Part shown: in pieces, positions 6,684 to 6,969 of the stretch
Numbering within the stretch: position 1 is the stretch's first letter
How the letters are laid out: every line of letters starts with the position of its first letter
Assembly: GCA_031289445.1 (NCBI GenBank)
Contig: JAITPL010000229.1
Coordinates: 1 to 6,969 of the forward strand
Reading direction: 5' to 3'
Length of the DNA: 6,969 nucleotides
Origin: Tannerella sp.
GTDB taxonomy: Bacteria > Bacteroidota > Bacteroidia > Bacteroidales > Tannerellaceae
Position numbers and translations under genes: made by a program
The notes under the pieces: generated by a model
Database searches by the model: none
Told to the model about the DNA's origin: nothing
What the model saw: the letters and a program-made list of their open reading frames with translations, nothing else

Positions 6684-6693
6684 ATTTTTTTTT

Positions 6694-6837
6694 ATGACTT
6701 TGTATAACTCGTATTTCAAACCGGCTTTCAACGTTGGTATCAAACCTGTTGAAAACCTTAGCGACCAATGGTTAGCATTGGCCGACTGCCCTCTATTAAT
6801 AGAGAAAGGCGGACTGCAGGACAGATTGAATGCGTGA
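6694..6837 (+). CDS. Small hypothetical protein, 47 aa
   Basis: The ORF runs from ATG 6694 to TGA 6835-6837. I do not recognise the product. It begins MTLYNSYFKPAF, is mostly soluble in character with mixed hydrophobic and charged residues (tryptophan at 26, one cysteine at 32, a KGGLQDRLNA end), and has no signal peptide or membrane segment. Support for a real gene is its position: a consensus promoter at 6634-6665, an AAAGGA ribosome site and a suitable leader length. Codons are ordinary. It ends 6 nt before a tandem repeat cluster, so it could also be the surviving 5' end of a longer gene disrupted by the repeats, or the region could act as a small RNA. No frame continues it past the TGA. 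Confidence 0.4.
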   Translation: MTLYNSYFKPAFNVGIKPVENLSDQWLALADCPLLIEKGGLQDRLNA

Positions 6838-6843
6838 GAGAAT

Positions 6844-6878
6844 AATTGACAATTGACAATTGACAATTGAGAATTGAG
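6844..6878. repeat. Five tandem 7-bp repeats (AATTGAC x3, AATTGAG x2)
   Basis: Three AATTGAC units (6844-6864) are followed directly by two AATTGAG units (6865-6878), 35 bp in all. Units of this kind are common between genes in Bacteroidales. They create spurious reverse-strand reading frames with repeated N-x-Q-L-S-I-V-N-C-Q-L motifs. Confidence 0.9.
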
Positions 6879-6883
6879 ATTGC

Positions 6884-6921
6884 CGGACACGGTGGACTGC
6901 TTGTACGGACACGGTGGACTG
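6884..6921. repeat. Direct repeat of a 16-bp unit (CGGACACGGTGGACTG), period 22
   Basis: Two exact copies lie at 6884-6899 and 6906-6921, separated by six bases. The unit is G/C-rich and lies between A/T-rich AATTGAG arrays. A partial relative, GGCGGACTGC, appears near 6808-6817 inside the small ORF. Function is unknown. Confidence 0.85.
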
Positions 6922-6923
6922 GT

Positions 6924-6937
6924 AATTGAGAATTGAG
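6924..6937. repeat. Second AATTGAG array (two units)
   Basis: AATTGAG occurs twice in tandem (6924-6937), the same unit as at 6865-6878. The two arrays bracket the 16-bp direct repeats, giving the order AATTGAC/G array, G/C-rich pair, AATTGAG array. From 6938 to the window end (6969) the DNA is A/T-rich and I see nothing in it. Confidence 0.85.
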
Positions 6938-6969
6938 AGAATGAATAGATTAATATAGAATTAAGAAAT

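Noticed and set aside
6657..6890. 77-codon minus-strand open frame with NSQLSIVNCQL
   Set aside because: Its beginning is the translated AATTGAC/AATTGAG repeat array, a common source of false genes in Bacteroidales, and the rest is antisense to the small ORF and its promoter.

Overview
The window looks like chromosomal DNA of a Bacteroidales bacterium (Bacteroides/Parabacteroides/Muribaculaceae type; I cannot fix the genus). The evidence is a DUF4270-type surface lipoprotein next to a short GlgA-like protein, promoters of the Bacteroides form (TTTG, 19-21 nt, TAnnTTTG) instead of E. coli-type ones, A/T-rich leaders mostly without Shine-Dalgarno sites, and 7-bp AATTGAC/AATTGAG tandem repeats between genes.

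Layout, left to right. Positions 1-243 hold the C-terminal end of a transposase gene that enters from outside the window. After a 163-nt gap with a near-consensus promoter comes a plus-strand gene for a PQQ-like beta-propeller lipoprotein (407-1615). It converges, with one base between stop codons, on a minus-strand two-gene operon read from 3897 down to 1617: a 272-aa protein equal to only the N-terminal half of glycogen/starch synthase, then a DUF4270 lipoprotein whose start should be moved to 3074. A 122-nt divergent region (3898-4019) with a good minus-strand promoter separates this from a plus-strand operon: panC (4020-4862), panD (4870-5220) and a MATE-family transporter (about 5228-6556). 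The right end (6557-6969) has a strong Bacteroides-type promoter, a 47-codon small ORF with a Shine-Dalgarno-like site, and a mosaic of short tandem repeats.

How the genes work together. PanD makes beta-alanine from aspartate and PanC joins it to pantoate, giving pantothenate for coenzyme A; panB and panE are not in the window. The MATE transporter is probably co-transcribed with them. The GlgA-like/DUF4270 pair is an envelope-linked unit of unknown role.

Most of the window is ordinary core genome. The points most worth a second look are: the MATE gene has no ATG, GTG or TTG in the position its homology requires (an ATC sits where ATG is expected); the GlgA-like protein lacks both its C-terminal domain and the key motifs of the N-terminal domain; there is a promoter-like sequence inside panC; and there is a small gene with its own promoter beside a repeat cluster. 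I found no convincing new multi-gene system, RNA gene or CRISPR array.
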